Notes: generated by a model from the sequence alone, not told the origin. DNA of 64,000 bases from LMUY01 sp964242215 (GCA_964242215.1 CAXTCJ010000006.1:1-64000); one strand, 5' to 3'; shown: positions 34,981 to 45,171, counted from the stretch's first letter. Made by a program: numbers and translations.

Positions 34981-36321
34981 ATGACGGCACTGCACTCGCG
35001 CTGGGGCCAATTGGTGCTGGGTATCGTGTGCATGGTGATGATCGCCAACCTGCAATATGGCTGGACGTTGTTCGTGCTGCCGATCGACCAGGCGCATCAC
35101 TGGGGCCGCCCCGCCATCCAGGTCGCTTTCACCGTGTTCGTCATCTGCGAAACCTGGCTGTTGCCGTTCGAAGGTTACGTGATCGACCGGATCGGCCCCA
35201 AGCTGACGGTGATGGCCGGGGGTGCGCTGATCGGGCTGTCCTGGGTGCTCAACAGCGCTGCGGACGTGCTTTGGCTCCTGTATGTGGCGGCCGGGCTGGG
35301 CGGCGTCGGCGCCGGCCTCATCTACGGCGCGACAGTGGGCAATGCGCTGAAATGGTTTCCGGACCGGCGCGGGCTGGCCGCCGGGTTGACGGCGGCGGGT
35401 TTCGGCGCCGGGTCGGCGGTGACGATCGTGCCGATCTCCAGCATGATCGCCACTAGCGGCTACCAGGCGACGTTCCTCGCCTTCGGCCTGGCGCAGGGGG
35501 TGATCGTCATACTGGTGGCGCTGCTGCTGCGTGCGCCGCCCGGCGCCGCCGCCCGCAGCACGGCCATGACCCCTGGCGGCATGATGGCGACCCGGCCCTC
35601 CCACCTGCACGACATGACGCGCAACGTTCCGCCGCAGGAGGTGCTGCGCGAGCCGGTGTTCTGGCTGATGTATCTGATGTTCGTCATGGTCGGCGCCGGC
35701 GGGCTGATCGCCACCGCGCAACTCTCGGTCATGGCGGCGGATTTCGGCATCGCCACCACGCCCGTCACGCTGCTGTTCCTGACCATGCCCGCATTGACCT
35801 TCGCCCTCTCGATCGACCGGGTGCTGAACGGCGTGACCCGGCCTTTCTTCGGCTGGGTGTCGGACAAGATCGGCCGCGAGAACACCATGTTCATCGCCTT
35901 CCTGCTGGAGGGGTTGGGCATCCTGGCGCTGACCGTCTTCGCGCGTGACCCGGTCGCCTTCGTGGTGCTGACCGGCGTCGTGTTCTTCGCCTGGGGCGAA
36001 ATCTACTCGCTGTTCCCCGCCACCTGCGGCGACACCTTCGGCCGCACCTTCGCCGCCACCAATTATGGTTTGCTCTATACCGCCAAGGGCACCGCCGCGC
36101 TGATGGTGCCGCTCGGCAGCCTGTTGCGCGAGGCGACGGGCAACTGGCTGGTGGTGCTTTACGTGGTGGCGGCGGCAAACCTGCTGACCGCGGCACTGGC
36201 GCTGCTGGCGCTGAAGCCAATGCGGCGACGATTCATCCGGCGATCGATGGAGCTGCGGGCGCGGGAGCGGGTGGCGGAGTCGGAGTTGCGGCTGAAAGCG
36301 AGCTTGGCCGCACGGGCTTAG
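34981..36321 (+). CDS. MFS transporter, OxlT (oxalate/formate antiporter) family
   Basis: A 446-residue carrier with 12 hydrophobic segments and OxlT-family marks: 'NLQYGWTLFV' in segment 1, 'LIYGATVGNALKWFPDRRGLAAG', 'RPFFGWVSDKIGRENTM' and 'FAWGEIYSLFPATCGDTFG'. The ATG at 34981 has AAGGAG 9 nt upstream; an ATG at 34939 would add 14 residues with a poorer site. By family it exchanges small mono- or dicarboxylates; the substrate is not determined. The basic tail has many Arg and Glu residues. Confidence 0.88.
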   Translation: MTALHSRWGQLVLGIVCMVMIANLQYGWTLFVLPIDQAHHWGRPAIQVAFTVFVICETWLLPFEGYVIDRIGPKLTVMAGGALIGLSWVLNSAADVLWLLYVAAGLGGVGAGLIYGATVGNALKWFPDRRGLAAGLTAAGFGAGSAVTIVPISSMIATSGYQATFLAFGLAQGVIVILVALLLRAPPGAAARSTAMTPGGMMATRPSHLHDMTRNVPPQEVLREPVFWLMYLMFVMVGAGGLIATAQLSVMAADFGIATTPVTLLFLTMPALTFALSIDRVLNGVTRPFFGWVSDKIGRENTMFIAFLLEGLGILALTVFARDPVAFVVLTGVVFFAWGEIYSLFPATCGDTFGRTFAATNYGLLYTAKGTAALMVPLGSLLREATGNWLVVLYVVAAANLLTAALALLALKPMRRRFIRRSMELRARERVAESELRLKASLAARA

Positions 36322-36561
36322 CGCAGCACGCTCGCGGGCCGGATCTGGTGCACGGATCATGGTCTCGACCGCTGGGGCTTTGAACGGTTGGGCTGGCATC
36401 CATCGTCGAAAAAGCTTGCGGAGACCAATACCGGACACATCTCAAGGTTGTGCCTACCACAGCAAACGCCCCATATTGAGACAAAATGCCATGAAACGTG
36501 CATTGCGGACGGATCACCCGCCCGTTCTGGTCAATTGACCCCTGATATAAAGGCGACCGGC

Positions 36562-36972
36562 GTGGAGCCAAGCTGTCCGCAATCGACCGTCTATTTCGAC
36601 GGTTCCTGTCCGCTGTGTCGGGCAGAGATCGGATACTATCGCCGCACCGATCAAGCCGGCGCGCTTTGCTTTATCGATGTATCCGAACCGGCCGGCGTCA
36701 TGCCGGAGGGATTGACCCAGAATCGTGCGATGGCGCGCTTCCACGTGCGGGCCAGTGATGGTCGCGTTGTCTCCGGAGCGGCGGCCTTCGTTGAGGTTTG
36801 GACGCGCTTACCCGGTTGGCGCTGGGCGGCCCGTGCCGCGGCGCGGCCGGGCTGCTTGGCCGCCCTGGAGTTCGGCTACCGGATGTTTCTTCCGATCCGA
36901 CCGTTGCTTTCCCGCCTTTTCGGAACCGCCCTGCGGCTCAAGCCGCTTCGCGGCGGAGCAGGGCGCGGGTGA
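36562..36972 (+). CDS. DCC-family thiol-disulfide protein (DUF393)
   Basis: A 136-residue protein with the DCC motif 'YFDGSCPLCRAEI' (Cys16-x-x-Cys19), as in the DUF393 family of small thioredoxin-like proteins. The GTG at 36562 is used; 'AAAGGCG' lies before it. Its TGA overlaps the GTG start of the following SDR gene, so they are coupled. Substrate is unknown. Confidence 0.85.
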   Translation: MEPSCPQSTVYFDGSCPLCRAEIGYYRRTDQAGALCFIDVSEPAGVMPEGLTQNRAMARFHVRASDGRVVSGAAAFVEVWTRLPGWRWAARAAARPGCLAALEFGYRMFLPIRPLLSRLFGTALRLKPLRGGAGRG

Positions 36973-37718
36973 CGGGGCCATGCGAACCGCAAGACGGTGC
37001 GGTTGAGCTAGCCGACCGCCTATTGGTTCCGCGGGGTGGCGTGGCGGTCGTTTTCGGCGCTGGCGGCGGGATCGGAGGGGCATTGGTCGAAGCCATCCGG
37101 GCCACCAGGCAGTTCGAGCATCTCGTCGCATTCGGTCGGCGGACCGATCCACCGATCGACCTGCTGGACGAAGCCAGTCTCGAACGCGCCGCAACGCACG
37201 CCGCCGGTCTCGGTGCACTTCGGCTCATGATCGACGCGACCGGATTCCTCCATGACGATCGTCAGGAACCGGAAAAGAGCTGGCGTGAACTCGATGCCAA
37301 CAAACTCGCCCGTTCCTTTGCCTTGAACGCGATCGGCCCCGCGTTGATCATGAAGCATATCTTGCCGCGATTGCCGAGATCCGGCCGCGCCGTCTTTGCA
37401 ACGCTGTCCGCCAGGGTCGGCAGCATCGGCGATAATCGGCTTGGCGGCTGGTATGGCTACCGGGCGTCCAAAGCCGCTCTCAATCAACTGGTGCGGACGG
37501 CATCCGTTGAACTGGCCCGTCGGTGCCCCGACGCACTTTGCATCGCCCTGCATCCCGGCACGGTCGCCACCCCACTCTCGGCTCCCTTCGCGGCAGCCGG
37601 GTTACAGGTCCACTCTCCCGCGGCAGCCGCTGGCCACCTGCTCGCGGTCATCGATCGACTCACGGCAGACGCCAATGGTGGATTCTTCGACTGGCGCGGT
37701 CAAACCGTGCCCTGGTAA
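36969..37718 (+). CDS. SDR-family oxidoreductase (C-factor-like)
   Basis: A 249-residue short-chain dehydrogenase of the CsgA/C-factor-like group. The nucleotide motif is 'VVFGAGGGIGGAL' (about 27-39), with 'ATLSARVGS' holding the catalytic Ser and 'YGYRASKAALN' the Tyr and Lys. Family members commonly lack a known substrate. The GTG at 36969 overlaps the stop of the DCC gene (GTGA). Confidence 0.85.
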   Translation: MTGPCEPQDGAVELADRLLVPRGGVAVVFGAGGGIGGALVEAIRATRQFEHLVAFGRRTDPPIDLLDEASLERAATHAAGLGALRLMIDATGFLHDDRQEPEKSWRELDANKLARSFALNAIGPALIMKHILPRLPRSGRAVFATLSARVGSIGDNRLGGWYGYRASKAALNQLVRTASVELARRCPDALCIALHPGTVATPLSAPFAAAGLQVHSPAAAAGHLLAVIDRLTADANGGFFDWRGQTVPW

Positions 37719-37804
37719 GGCTCCCTGCCTCCGAACACGCCAAAGCTGTTGGCTGGTTATCGGCCAGAACTCACGTGAGGTGCTCGGTACCCACGGCGGC
37801 GCGC

Positions 37805-38305
37805 TCACTCCTCGGTCGTGACCGTCTTTGGAATGCGGCGCAGCAGGAAGAGTGAGAAGACCAGGACCAGGATGAGTGCTCCGATTACGGCCAGTTCCGT
37901 CATCGCCTCGAGTACGATAGCATGTGTATCAGGCGAGTAGGCGCCGGGCTTTGTGGCCTCCGAGGTCTGAAGCGTGATGACCAGTACCCGCCGGATCGAG
38001 GCGATCAGGCCGACGATGAGGAATGGCTCGCAGGTCAGGCCACCGCTGCGAATCGAGGCCCGGATGGTATGCAGCACCTCGATCAGCAGCAGGACGAACA
38101 GCAGTCGGTCGACGATTGAGAAGATAGCTTCCGAGTTCGTCCAGTCGAGCAGCCCGTGCCAGAGCTGGACCGCTGCTCCCCCGAGCGCGAGGAAGGCGCC
38201 GACGGAGAGCATGATCCCGAGGAGGGCGTAAACGACATGCTCGATGTGCCTGAACAGGTTGGTGGATAGTCTGACCAGCGGGCTGTCGGACTCGTCGTCT
38301 TCCAT
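37805..38305 (-). CDS. PsiE-family membrane protein
   Basis: A 166-residue protein with four hydrophobic segments (about 25-48, 63-82, 92-110, 136-158). The family motif 'EPFLIVGLIASIRRVLVITLQ' shape is present around 93-113. PsiE-type proteins are induced by phosphate starvation in E. coli; their function is unknown. It stands alone, convergent with the SDR gene. Confidence 0.82.
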   Translation of the reverse strand: MEDDESDSPLVRLSTNLFRHIEHVVYALLGIMLSVGAFLALGGAAVQLWHGLLDWTNSEAIFSIVDRLLFVLLLIEVLHTIRASIRSGGLTCEPFLIVGLIASIRRVLVITLQTSEATKPGAYSPDTHAIVLEAMTELAVIGALILVLVFSLFLLRRIPKTVTTEE

Positions 38306-38584
38306 TGGTTTGCCATCCTGTTAGCATCCATTGAGCGACTGGCTGTCTCACGAAGTCGCGGCGCCGTTCGAGACCTGTTTCTGATCGAGATTAGGCCCGG
38401 TTGTCACGATCATACGCGCAAGCGTCAATGTATCCTAAAGCTCGATGCAAGCCCAACGATCCCGAGTGCGCAGCCGAGCCCCTTGATACGATTCGGTTCT
38501 GAATTTACGAGCGACTCCTCAACGGGATCGGCATGCATTTACCACTGTGGTAGAGATAGTCTCTCCCTACGGCCCGCGTTCGTC

Positions 38585-39778
38585 TCAGCGGGCTTTGCTG
38601 CCCGGCATGACCACCACCGGCTTCGGATCGCGGGCGCCGGGCCGTTCGATCGCGTGACGGATCAGAGCGCCGGCGCGATAAACTCCATGGACGAACTTGC
38701 TGTACGGCATGGTGACGAAGAACGCCAAGATCAGGCCGAGATGGATCGCGAGAACGCTGCCCATGGCTCCCGTCGCGCGCACCGCGAGCAGCAGCAACCC
38801 GGTCGCGCCGATCAACATCAGCAGCAGCAACAGGCCCGCATCTGCGCCCAGAAGCTTGGCTGCCTGCGGCTCGTGGTCACCCGACAGCTTCAGCCAGAAC
38901 AGCCCGGCCGTACCCAGCACCAGCCCGACACCGCCCACCGTGCCGAGCAACACGGGCACGCTCCAGAACGGGTAGGGCGCCGCCCACGCGAGGAAGTGGT
39001 CGTACACCGTGGCGGTGCAAGTGGAGGCGAAGCACAGCAGGAAGCCGTACGCCATCAGGTGGTGGAACCAGCGTCGCTGAGTGGAAAAGCTCTCGTCCCG
39101 GTCGTTGCAACCGTGCCCGGCGCCGCCGAGGTAACGCAGCGTCGCGGCATCCCGGAACGCCTGCCATAACGGCCGCCCTTGCGTGAGTTCGGCCCCGCGC
39201 CCACCGGTGTCGGTCCAGAACCGGGCGAAGCCGACGCCCAGCGCCAGGAGCGAGAACAGGAAGGTGATGGTGCCGACGCCGACCATCACGCGGTAGGGCA
39301 CGATGTCGTAGAATCCATGCCCCGGCACGACCGGTTGCGGGGCGAACAGAATGGCGCGACGCTGCAGCAGCATCACCAGCAGCAGCACGCCAGCAACGCC
39401 GCCGGCCATGGCGAGCGCCATCACCAGCCCGTTGCGCTGATACAGCTTTGCCAGCGCGCCGGGCCAGGCGTATTGGGCGTAGCTCTCGCCCCGCACCTCC
39501 GCCAGCACGCGCGGCACGTTGATGCCGAATTCGTGCGGCGGCGCGTATTGGCAGGCATAATAGCAGCCGCGGCAGGAATGACAGAGATTGGCGAGATAGT
39601 TCAGGTCGCCCGCCGAGAACTCCCGCCGCAATTCCATGGCAGGGAACACGGCGCAGAAGCCCTCGCAGAAGCGGCAGGCGTTGCACACCTCCATGGCCCG
39701 GCGCGCTTCCACCATGGCCGGCGTTTCGTCCACGAGCGCTTCGCCGGCCGCGAGCCGGGTCAGGTCAATTGTTTGCAC
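38585..39778 (-). CDS. tcuB: Tricarballylate utilisation protein TcuB
   Basis: A 397-residue membrane iron-sulfur protein. Two 4Fe-4S cysteine clusters come first: 'CNACRFCEGFC' (about 32-42) and 'CHSCRGCYYAC' (about 66-76), then about six membrane segments. TcuB reoxidises the FADH2 of TcuA and passes electrons to the quinone pool. The GTG at 39778 lies within the last codons of tcuA, a 14-bp overlap indicating coupling. Confidence 0.93.
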   Translation of the reverse strand: MQTIDLTRLAAGEALVDETPAMVEARRAMEVCNACRFCEGFCAVFPAMELRREFSAGDLNYLANLCHSCRGCYYACQYAPPHEFGINVPRVLAEVRGESYAQYAWPGALAKLYQRNGLVMALAMAGGVAGVLLLVMLLQRRAILFAPQPVVPGHGFYDIVPYRVMVGVGTITFLFSLLALGVGFARFWTDTGGRGAELTQGRPLWQAFRDAATLRYLGGAGHGCNDRDESFSTQRRWFHHLMAYGFLLCFASTCTATVYDHFLAWAAPYPFWSVPVLLGTVGGVGLVLGTAGLFWLKLSGDHEPQAAKLLGADAGLLLLLMLIGATGLLLLAVRATGAMGSVLAIHLGLILAFFVTMPYSKFVHGVYRAGALIRHAIERPGARDPKPVVVMPGSKAR

Positions 39779-41162
39779 GTCTGGCCGCCTCCTGTCCCGC
39801 GATGCGGCCAAATACGGTGCCGATCGCCATGCCGAATCCAGCCAGATAACCTTTGCCGAGGATGCTGCCTGCCATGATCTCACCGGATGCGAACAGGTTT
39901 GCGGTGGGACGCCCATCCTCCATGATGACCTGTGCCCGCTCGTTTACCTTCACGCCCAGGTAGGTAAAGGTGATGCCGGGGCGCAGCGGGTACCCGATGA
40001 ACGGCGGCTCGGCGATCGGGCGCGCCCAGTTTGTTTTCGGCGGGTCCAGCCCCTCGGTATGCACGCCGTCCAGGAGGCTGCTGTCGAACACGCCGGGCTG
40101 GCAGGCGGCGTTGAACGCGGCGATCGTCGCCTCCACCGCCGCTGTGTCGAGGCCGAGCTTGGCCGCGAGTTCACCCACCGACCCGGCCTTGATGGCGGGG
40201 AACACGGACGGCATGAACAACCGCTCGCTACGGCTGTCGATAATGCTGTAGGCGACTTGGTCGGGCTGCTGCGCGACCAGCCGGCCCCAGATGGCGTAGC
40301 GCTTTGGCCAGACGTCCTGGCCCTCGTCGTAGAAGCGCTGAGCGTGCTTGTTCACCACCACGGAGAACGGCACGCAATCCAGCCGCGTCGCGATGCCGCC
40401 GTCGAACTTGGGCGAGCGGCCGTCGATTGCGACAGCGTGGCACTGGGTCGGATCGCCGACCGACGCCACGCCCTGCCCCAACAGGGACTTCAGCACGCGT
40501 CCTTTGGCGTACGGCGTACCTCGGATCAGGAAGTTTTCGGCGGCGTCGCCCCAGCCTTGCTTCAGCCACTCGATATTGGCCTGGAACCCGCCGGAGGACA
40601 CGACCACCACCTTGGCGTGAACCTCCAAGGGGAACCCCTTGCTGGTGACCGTCAGCTTGCGCACCGCCCCGTCGTCCAGGGCGACGTCGGTGACTTCGGT
40701 GTCGTACAGTACGGCGATGCCGAGGCGTGCGGCGGTGGCGTAATACGCGTTGAGCAGGGCCTTGCCGCCGCCGAGGAAAAAGGCGTTGGTGCGGGACAGG
40801 TTCAGCGTGCCAGTCAGCGACGGCTGGAAGCGCACGCCGCAGCGCTCCATGAAGGGCAGTGCGTCCTGCGTTGCGCGGATGGTCAGCCGGGCCAGATGCT
40901 CGTCGGTCTGGCCGCCGGTGACCCGCAGCAGATCGTCCCAATACTCGTCCTCGAGATACTGGTCCGTCAGCACGGAGGTGGGCCCCGCGTGCATGGCGCG
41001 CAGGTTACGAGTGTGGCGGCTATTGCCGCCGCGCATCGGCTTGGGTGCGTGCTCGAGCACGAGGACCGACGCGCCCGCCTCGCGCGCTGTCACCGCGGCC
41101 GTGATGGCGGCATTGCCGCCGCCCACCACGACGACATCATAGCTCAACTCCGGGTCAGCCAT
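39765..41162 (-). CDS. tcuA: FAD-dependent tricarballylate dehydrogenase TcuA
   Basis: A 465-residue flavoprotein of the fumarate-reductase/succinate-dehydrogenase flavin group. The FAD motif is 'VVVVGGGNAAITAA' (about 10-23), followed by 'GGNSRHTRN'; the C-terminus has 'ASGEIMAGSILGKGYLAGFGMAIG'. It oxidises tricarballylate to cis-aconitate. tcuB follows directly. No tcuC transporter or tcuR regulator lies adjacent; the OxlT-like carrier 3.4 kb away is a possible but unsupported importer. The 256 bp upstream, up to the ThDP-enzyme gene, contains nothing I can name. Confidence 0.93.
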   Translation of the reverse strand: MADPELSYDVVVVGGGNAAITAAVTAREAGASVLVLEHAPKPMRGGNSRHTRNLRAMHAGPTSVLTDQYLEDEYWDDLLRVTGGQTDEHLARLTIRATQDALPFMERCGVRFQPSLTGTLNLSRTNAFFLGGGKALLNAYYATAARLGIAVLYDTEVTDVALDDGAVRKLTVTSKGFPLEVHAKVVVVSSGGFQANIEWLKQGWGDAAENFLIRGTPYAKGRVLKSLLGQGVASVGDPTQCHAVAIDGRSPKFDGGIATRLDCVPFSVVVNKHAQRFYDEGQDVWPKRYAIWGRLVAQQPDQVAYSIIDSRSERLFMPSVFPAIKAGSVGELAAKLGLDTAAVEATIAAFNAACQPGVFDSSLLDGVHTEGLDPPKTNWARPIAEPPFIGYPLRPGITFTYLGVKVNERAQVIMEDGRPTANLFASGEIMAGSILGKGYLAGFGMAIGTVFGRIAGQEAARRANN

Positions 41163-41418
41163 GGACGCCCTGTGATGTATCTTGTTGGATACCGATCTCG
41201 GTCAGCCACCGTCGGCTGTCAAGCGCCCAGTTCCACCCGGGTGCGGAAGGCCTCCTGGATATGCTGCCGGGCCATCGCCGCGCCGTCCGGGACAGGGCGT
41301 TACGCTCCCGCCGGACCGGTTGGAGCCCTGGATCACCGAACACTGGACGTGCGATACATAGGCCGAGCCTAACGCCCGTCCAACTTTGCCGCCTTCATAG
41401 CCAACCCTGGAGGTCTTG

Positions 41419-43077
41419 ATGCCGACGATCCCGATCTACGAAGCCATCGCCAACGCCTTCCGCGCCGAGGGCACCGATACGCTGTTCGTGCTCACCGGCG
41501 ACGGCAACATGCATTGGGAGGTCGCGCTGTCGGAGAGCGGCGGCGTCCGCTCGGTCCATGTCCGCCACGAGCATTGCGCCTGCGCGATGGCGACGGCCTA
41601 TGCCGCCGCCACCGGCAAGGTCGGCGTGGCCTCGGTCACATGCGGCCCCGGCCTGACGCAGATCATGACCGCGCTGGCGACCGCGGCACAAGCGCACATC
41701 CCGCTCGTCGTGTTCGCAGGCGAGAGTCCCATGCACGCGGCCTGGTACAACCAGCACATCGACCAGGCGCCCTTGGTGACGGGAACTGGCGCGCACTATA
41801 TCGGCGGGCGCAGCCCCGTCCAGATCCTGAACAATGTCCGCGAGGCTTTCTACATCGCGCGGACCCGGAGGCAGCCGGTCGTGCTCGGTGTCCCACTCGA
41901 CCTGCAGCAGCAGACGATCGAGCCGGCGGACTACTCACCCTCGGCCGATTTCATTCCCGATACCGGCCCGATGGCGGCGCATCCCCGCTACGTCGAGATG
42001 GCGGCGAACCTCATCAAGGCAGCCCGACGCATCGTCATCGTCGGCGGGCGTGGCGTCATGCGGTCCGGGGCACGGGACGCGTGCGAGGACCTAGCCGAGC
42101 GGACCGGCGCGCTCCTGGCATCGACCCTTCCCGTCCGCGGCTTGTTCGATCACCACGAGCGCTCGATTGGCGTCGCGGGTGGCTTCTCGCACCAGGTGGC
42201 CCGGGAGCGGTTCCAGCAAGCTGACCTCGTCATTGCGGTCGGCGCCAGCCTCACGCACCACACGGTCGATGGCGGGGCGCTATTCCCGAACGCTACCGTG
42301 CTGCAGATCGACCCCGAGCCGCAGGGTTTGCGGCAGGGGCGCCGAGGCGCCGACGTCCATCTGCGCGCCGATGCGCGGGAGGGGGTGGAAGCGGTGCTGC
42401 GGGCGCTTGGATCCGAGGCAAACTTGTCCAGCGATTGGCCGGTGGAGGACCTGCCTGCGCTCATGGCCGGCCCGTCCGACCCGGCCAAATTCCCCGGCGA
42501 GCCAGGCGTGCACGATCCCCGCGCGGTGATGACCGCTCTCGATGCCGTCATCCCGAAGGACTGGGAGATCGTCAATTCGTCCGGCCACTGTTCCTATTTC
42601 TCGGCACAGATGCGCGGCCGGTCGGCGGACCATTTCCTCGCAATCCGTGAGTTCGGCGCCATCGGCAATGGCCTGAGCTACGCCGCCGGGCTCGCTGCTG
42701 CACGACCCGGCCGGCCACTCGTGCTCATCGATGGCGACGGCGGATTGCTGATGCATGTCCAGGAGCTGGAGACGATCCGCCGCCACGGGCTGAAGATGCT
42801 CATCTGCGTGTTGAACGATGGCGCATTCGGCTCGGAGATCCACAAGTTGCGCGCCGATGGCCTGAGCGACCACGGTGCCACGTTCGGGCGGGGCAATCTC
42901 GCGCACATGGCGGAGGGGTTTGGCCTGCGGGGTCAGACGATCGACGACCTCGGCCGTCTCCCGGGCCTGCTGGACGCGCATCGGAACGGGGAGCAGTCGG
43001 AGATCTGGGACTTTCCGATCTCCGACCTCGTCATGTCCCCGGTCATGCGCAAAGCTGTCGCCAAAAAGAAGCGCTGA
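41419..43077 (+). CDS. Thiamine-diphosphate-dependent enzyme, IlvB-like
   Basis: A 552-residue ThDP enzyme of the acetolactate synthase/benzoylformate decarboxylase superfamily. The catalytic Glu51 lies in 'HVRHEHCACAMA'. The cofactor motif GDGGLL...NDG is near residues 437-465. The three-domain layout and length are standard. GGAGG lies 5 nt before the ATG at 41419. The family splits or joins 2-keto acids; the substrate here is unknown. It stands 214 bp upstream of a peptide-type ABC importer and may share its regulation. Confidence 0.9.
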   Translation: MPTIPIYEAIANAFRAEGTDTLFVLTGDGNMHWEVALSESGGVRSVHVRHEHCACAMATAYAAATGKVGVASVTCGPGLTQIMTALATAAQAHIPLVVFAGESPMHAAWYNQHIDQAPLVTGTGAHYIGGRSPVQILNNVREAFYIARTRRQPVVLGVPLDLQQQTIEPADYSPSADFIPDTGPMAAHPRYVEMAANLIKAARRIVIVGGRGVMRSGARDACEDLAERTGALLASTLPVRGLFDHHERSIGVAGGFSHQVARERFQQADLVIAVGASLTHHTVDGGALFPNATVLQIDPEPQGLRQGRRGADVHLRADAREGVEAVLRALGSEANLSSDWPVEDLPALMAGPSDPAKFPGEPGVHDPRAVMTALDAVIPKDWEIVNSSGHCSYFSAQMRGRSADHFLAIREFGAIGNGLSYAAGLAAARPGRPLVLIDGDGGLLMHVQELETIRRHGLKMLICVLNDGAFGSEIHKLRADGLSDHGATFGRGNLAHMAEGFGLRGQTIDDLGRLPGLLDAHRNGEQSEIWDFPISDLVMSPVMRKAVAKKKR

Positions 43078-43291
43078 CCCGGTAGTGGCGGCCGGCCGCG
43101 ACCCCCAGGCGGGTTCGGTGCATGAGTGCTAGCGGATATTTGCGGTGTCGTTGCAGTGTGGCAGCCGGGATTGTTGCCGCAGAACATTGACCAGTACGGC
43201 AAAGGGGTGCGAGGTCTTCGGAACAAGGCTGAATACAGCCACTCGGGGAAACGACGCCATGAGATCGCCTCGCAGTCCGGGAGCGGCATAA

Positions 43292-44266
43292 GTGAGCGGA
43301 TGGCTGCTTCGCCGTCTCATCCAGGCGTGCTTTGTCATGCTTGCCATGACGGTGATTGTGTTCATCGGCGTGAACGTCATCGGCAACCCGATCGACATCC
43401 TAATCTCACCCGACGCCACACAGGCCGACCGGGCTCGCACGATCGCCGCGCTTGGCCTCGACCAGCCGCTCTGGCGACAATACTTGTTGTTTCTCTGGAG
43501 CGCACTGCACGGCAATCTCGGCCAGAGTTTCGTGTTCGGTGAGCCAGCCCTTCGACTGATCCTCGAGCGCCTGCCGGCAACACTGGAGTTGGCGGTATCC
43601 GCGGTCCTGCTGTCGGTGCTGATCGGCATTCCACTCGGGCTGCTCGCCGGGTTGCGGCCCGACAACATCATCTCGCGCGCTGTGATGGCCGTCAGCATCA
43701 TCGGCTTTTCGCTGCCCACATTCTGGGTCGGGCTGATGCTCATCATGGTGTTCGCCGTGCAGCTTGGCTGGCTACCGAGCACCGGCCGCGGCCAGACGGC
43801 GGCATTGTTCGGCATCCAGTGGGCATTCATGACCCCCGACGGGCTGCGCCATCTGCTGCTCCCCGCGCTGAACCTGGCCTTGTTCAACATCGCCCTAGTG
43901 CTACGGCTGACGCGCGCCGGTGTGCGGGAGACGCTGCCGATGGACTACATCCGCTTCGCCCACGCCAAAGGGCTCTCGCCGTTTCGCGTCGTGGGCGTGC
44001 ACGTTCTGAAGAACATCCTGATCCCGATCGTGACCGTCGTTGGGCTGGAGTTCGGCTCCACCATCGCATTCGCCGTCGTGACCGAAACGGTGTTCGCCTG
44101 GCCCGGGATGGGCAAGCTGATCATCGACAGCATCAACAAGCTCGACCGTCCGGTGATCACCGCATACCTGATGATCATCGTCGTGCTGTTCGTTGTCATC
44201 AACCTCGTGGTGGACCTGCTCTACACGGCGCTCGACCCCCGCGTGCGTCTGGATGCAGGGCAATGA
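43292..44266 (+). CDS. Dpp/Opp-type ABC transporter permease (DppB-like)
   Basis: A 324-residue permease with six hydrophobic segments and the DppB pattern: N-terminal 'LLRRLIQACFVML', a periplasmic domain with 'LGLDQPLWRQYL', and the EAA loop near 'DYIRFAHAKGLSPFRV'. The GTG at 43292 follows CGGGAGCGG. First gene of a five-component importer whose binding protein is encoded at 53192. The ligand may be a peptide, opine, glycoside or other small molecule. Confidence 0.92.
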   Translation: MSGWLLRRLIQACFVMLAMTVIVFIGVNVIGNPIDILISPDATQADRARTIAALGLDQPLWRQYLLFLWSALHGNLGQSFVFGEPALRLILERLPATLELAVSAVLLSVLIGIPLGLLAGLRPDNIISRAVMAVSIIGFSLPTFWVGLMLIMVFAVQLGWLPSTGRGQTAALFGIQWAFMTPDGLRHLLLPALNLALFNIALVLRLTRAGVRETLPMDYIRFAHAKGLSPFRVVGVHVLKNILIPIVTVVGLEFGSTIAFAVVTETVFAWPGMGKLIIDSINKLDRPVITAYLMIIVVLFVVINLVVDLLYTALDPRVRLDAGQ

Positions 44267-45171
44267 GCAGCAGCACGCTGCCTGCACCGGCTCGCGCCGA
44301 GGAATCCCCGCTGCGGCGTTTCGCGCGGGACTTCGCGGACTCCAAGCTGGCATTGTTCGGGCTAGGATTGCTGGTGCTGATCGTGCTGGCGGCGATCTTC
44401 GCGTCGGTCATTGCACCGCAGAACCCCTACGACCTCGACCAGATCTCGATCATGGACGGCCGGATGCCGCCCGGGTCGGCGATGGACGCCGGGTTCACCG
44501 CGTGGCTCGGCACCGACGACCAAGGCCGCGACATGATCTCGGCCATGCTGTACGGCCTGCGCATTTCGCTCGGTGTGGGTATCGGCTCGGCCATCGTCGC
44601 CGGGATGATCGGGACCGCGCTGGGCTTGCTCGCGGCGTATCGCGGCGGCCGCACCGAAACCGTGATCATGCGTTTGGTGGACCTGCAGCTCTCGTTCCCG
44701 TCCATCCTGGTCGCGCTTATGATCCTCGCCTTCCTGGGCAAGGGCGTCTTGAACGTCGTGCTGGCACTGGTGCTGGTCGAGTGGGCCTACTACGCCCGCG
44801 CCACCCGCAGCACTGCACTGGCCGAGCGGCGGCGCGAATACATCGAGGCCGCGGAGAGCCTGGCCTTGCCGAGTTGGCGGGTGCTGTTTCGCCATCTGCT
44901 GCCCAACTGCCTGCCACCCCTGATCGTGATCTGCACCATGCAGGTGGCACGGGCGATCGCGCTCGAAGCGACGCTCTCCTTCCTGGGGTTGGGCGTCCCC
45001 GTGACGGAACCGTCGCTCGGCCTGCTGATCGCCAACGGATACCAATACATGCTGTCGGGCGAATACTGGATGAGCTTTTATCCCGGTATCGCCCTGCTGA
45101 TCACCATCGTCGCGATCAACCTCGTCGGGGATCAATTGCGCGACGTGTTGAACCCGAGGTTGCAGCGATGA
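44263..45171 (+). CDS. Dpp/Opp-type ABC transporter permease (DppC-like)
   Basis: A 302-residue permease with N-terminal 'FARDFADSKLALFGLGLL', the 'LGTDDQGRDMISAMLYGLRISL' motif typical of DppC, and the EAA loop 'YIEAAESLALPSWRVLFRHLLPN'. The ATG overlaps the stop of the preceding permease, and its own stop overlaps the next ATPase start. Confidence 0.92.
   Translation: MSSSTLPAPARAEESPLRRFARDFADSKLALFGLGLLVLIVLAAIFASVIAPQNPYDLDQISIMDGRMPPGSAMDAGFTAWLGTDDQGRDMISAMLYGLRISLGVGIGSAIVAGMIGTALGLLAAYRGGRTETVIMRLVDLQLSFPSILVALMILAFLGKGVLNVVLALVLVEWAYYARATRSTALAERRREYIEAAESLALPSWRVLFRHLLPNCLPPLIVICTMQVARAIALEATLSFLGLGVPVTEPSLGLLIANGYQYMLSGEYWMSFYPGIALLITIVAINLVGDQLRDVLNPRLQR

Noticed and set aside
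34651..36438. 595-codon open frame on the minus strand
   Set aside because: Antisense to the OxlT-like carrier, which has 12 membrane segments and a good ribosome site. The antisense product is a His/Arg/Gln-rich shadow.
41155..41343. 62-codon minus-strand frame upstream of tcuA
   Set aside because: Arg/Trp-rich, no ribosome site, overlaps the tcuA start. A short in-frame end 'ARQHIQEAFRTRVELGA' in another frame hinted at a regulator remnant but is too short to support.
39636..41372. 578-codon open frame on the plus strand
   Set aside because: Antisense to tcuA and tcuB, both confidently identified.
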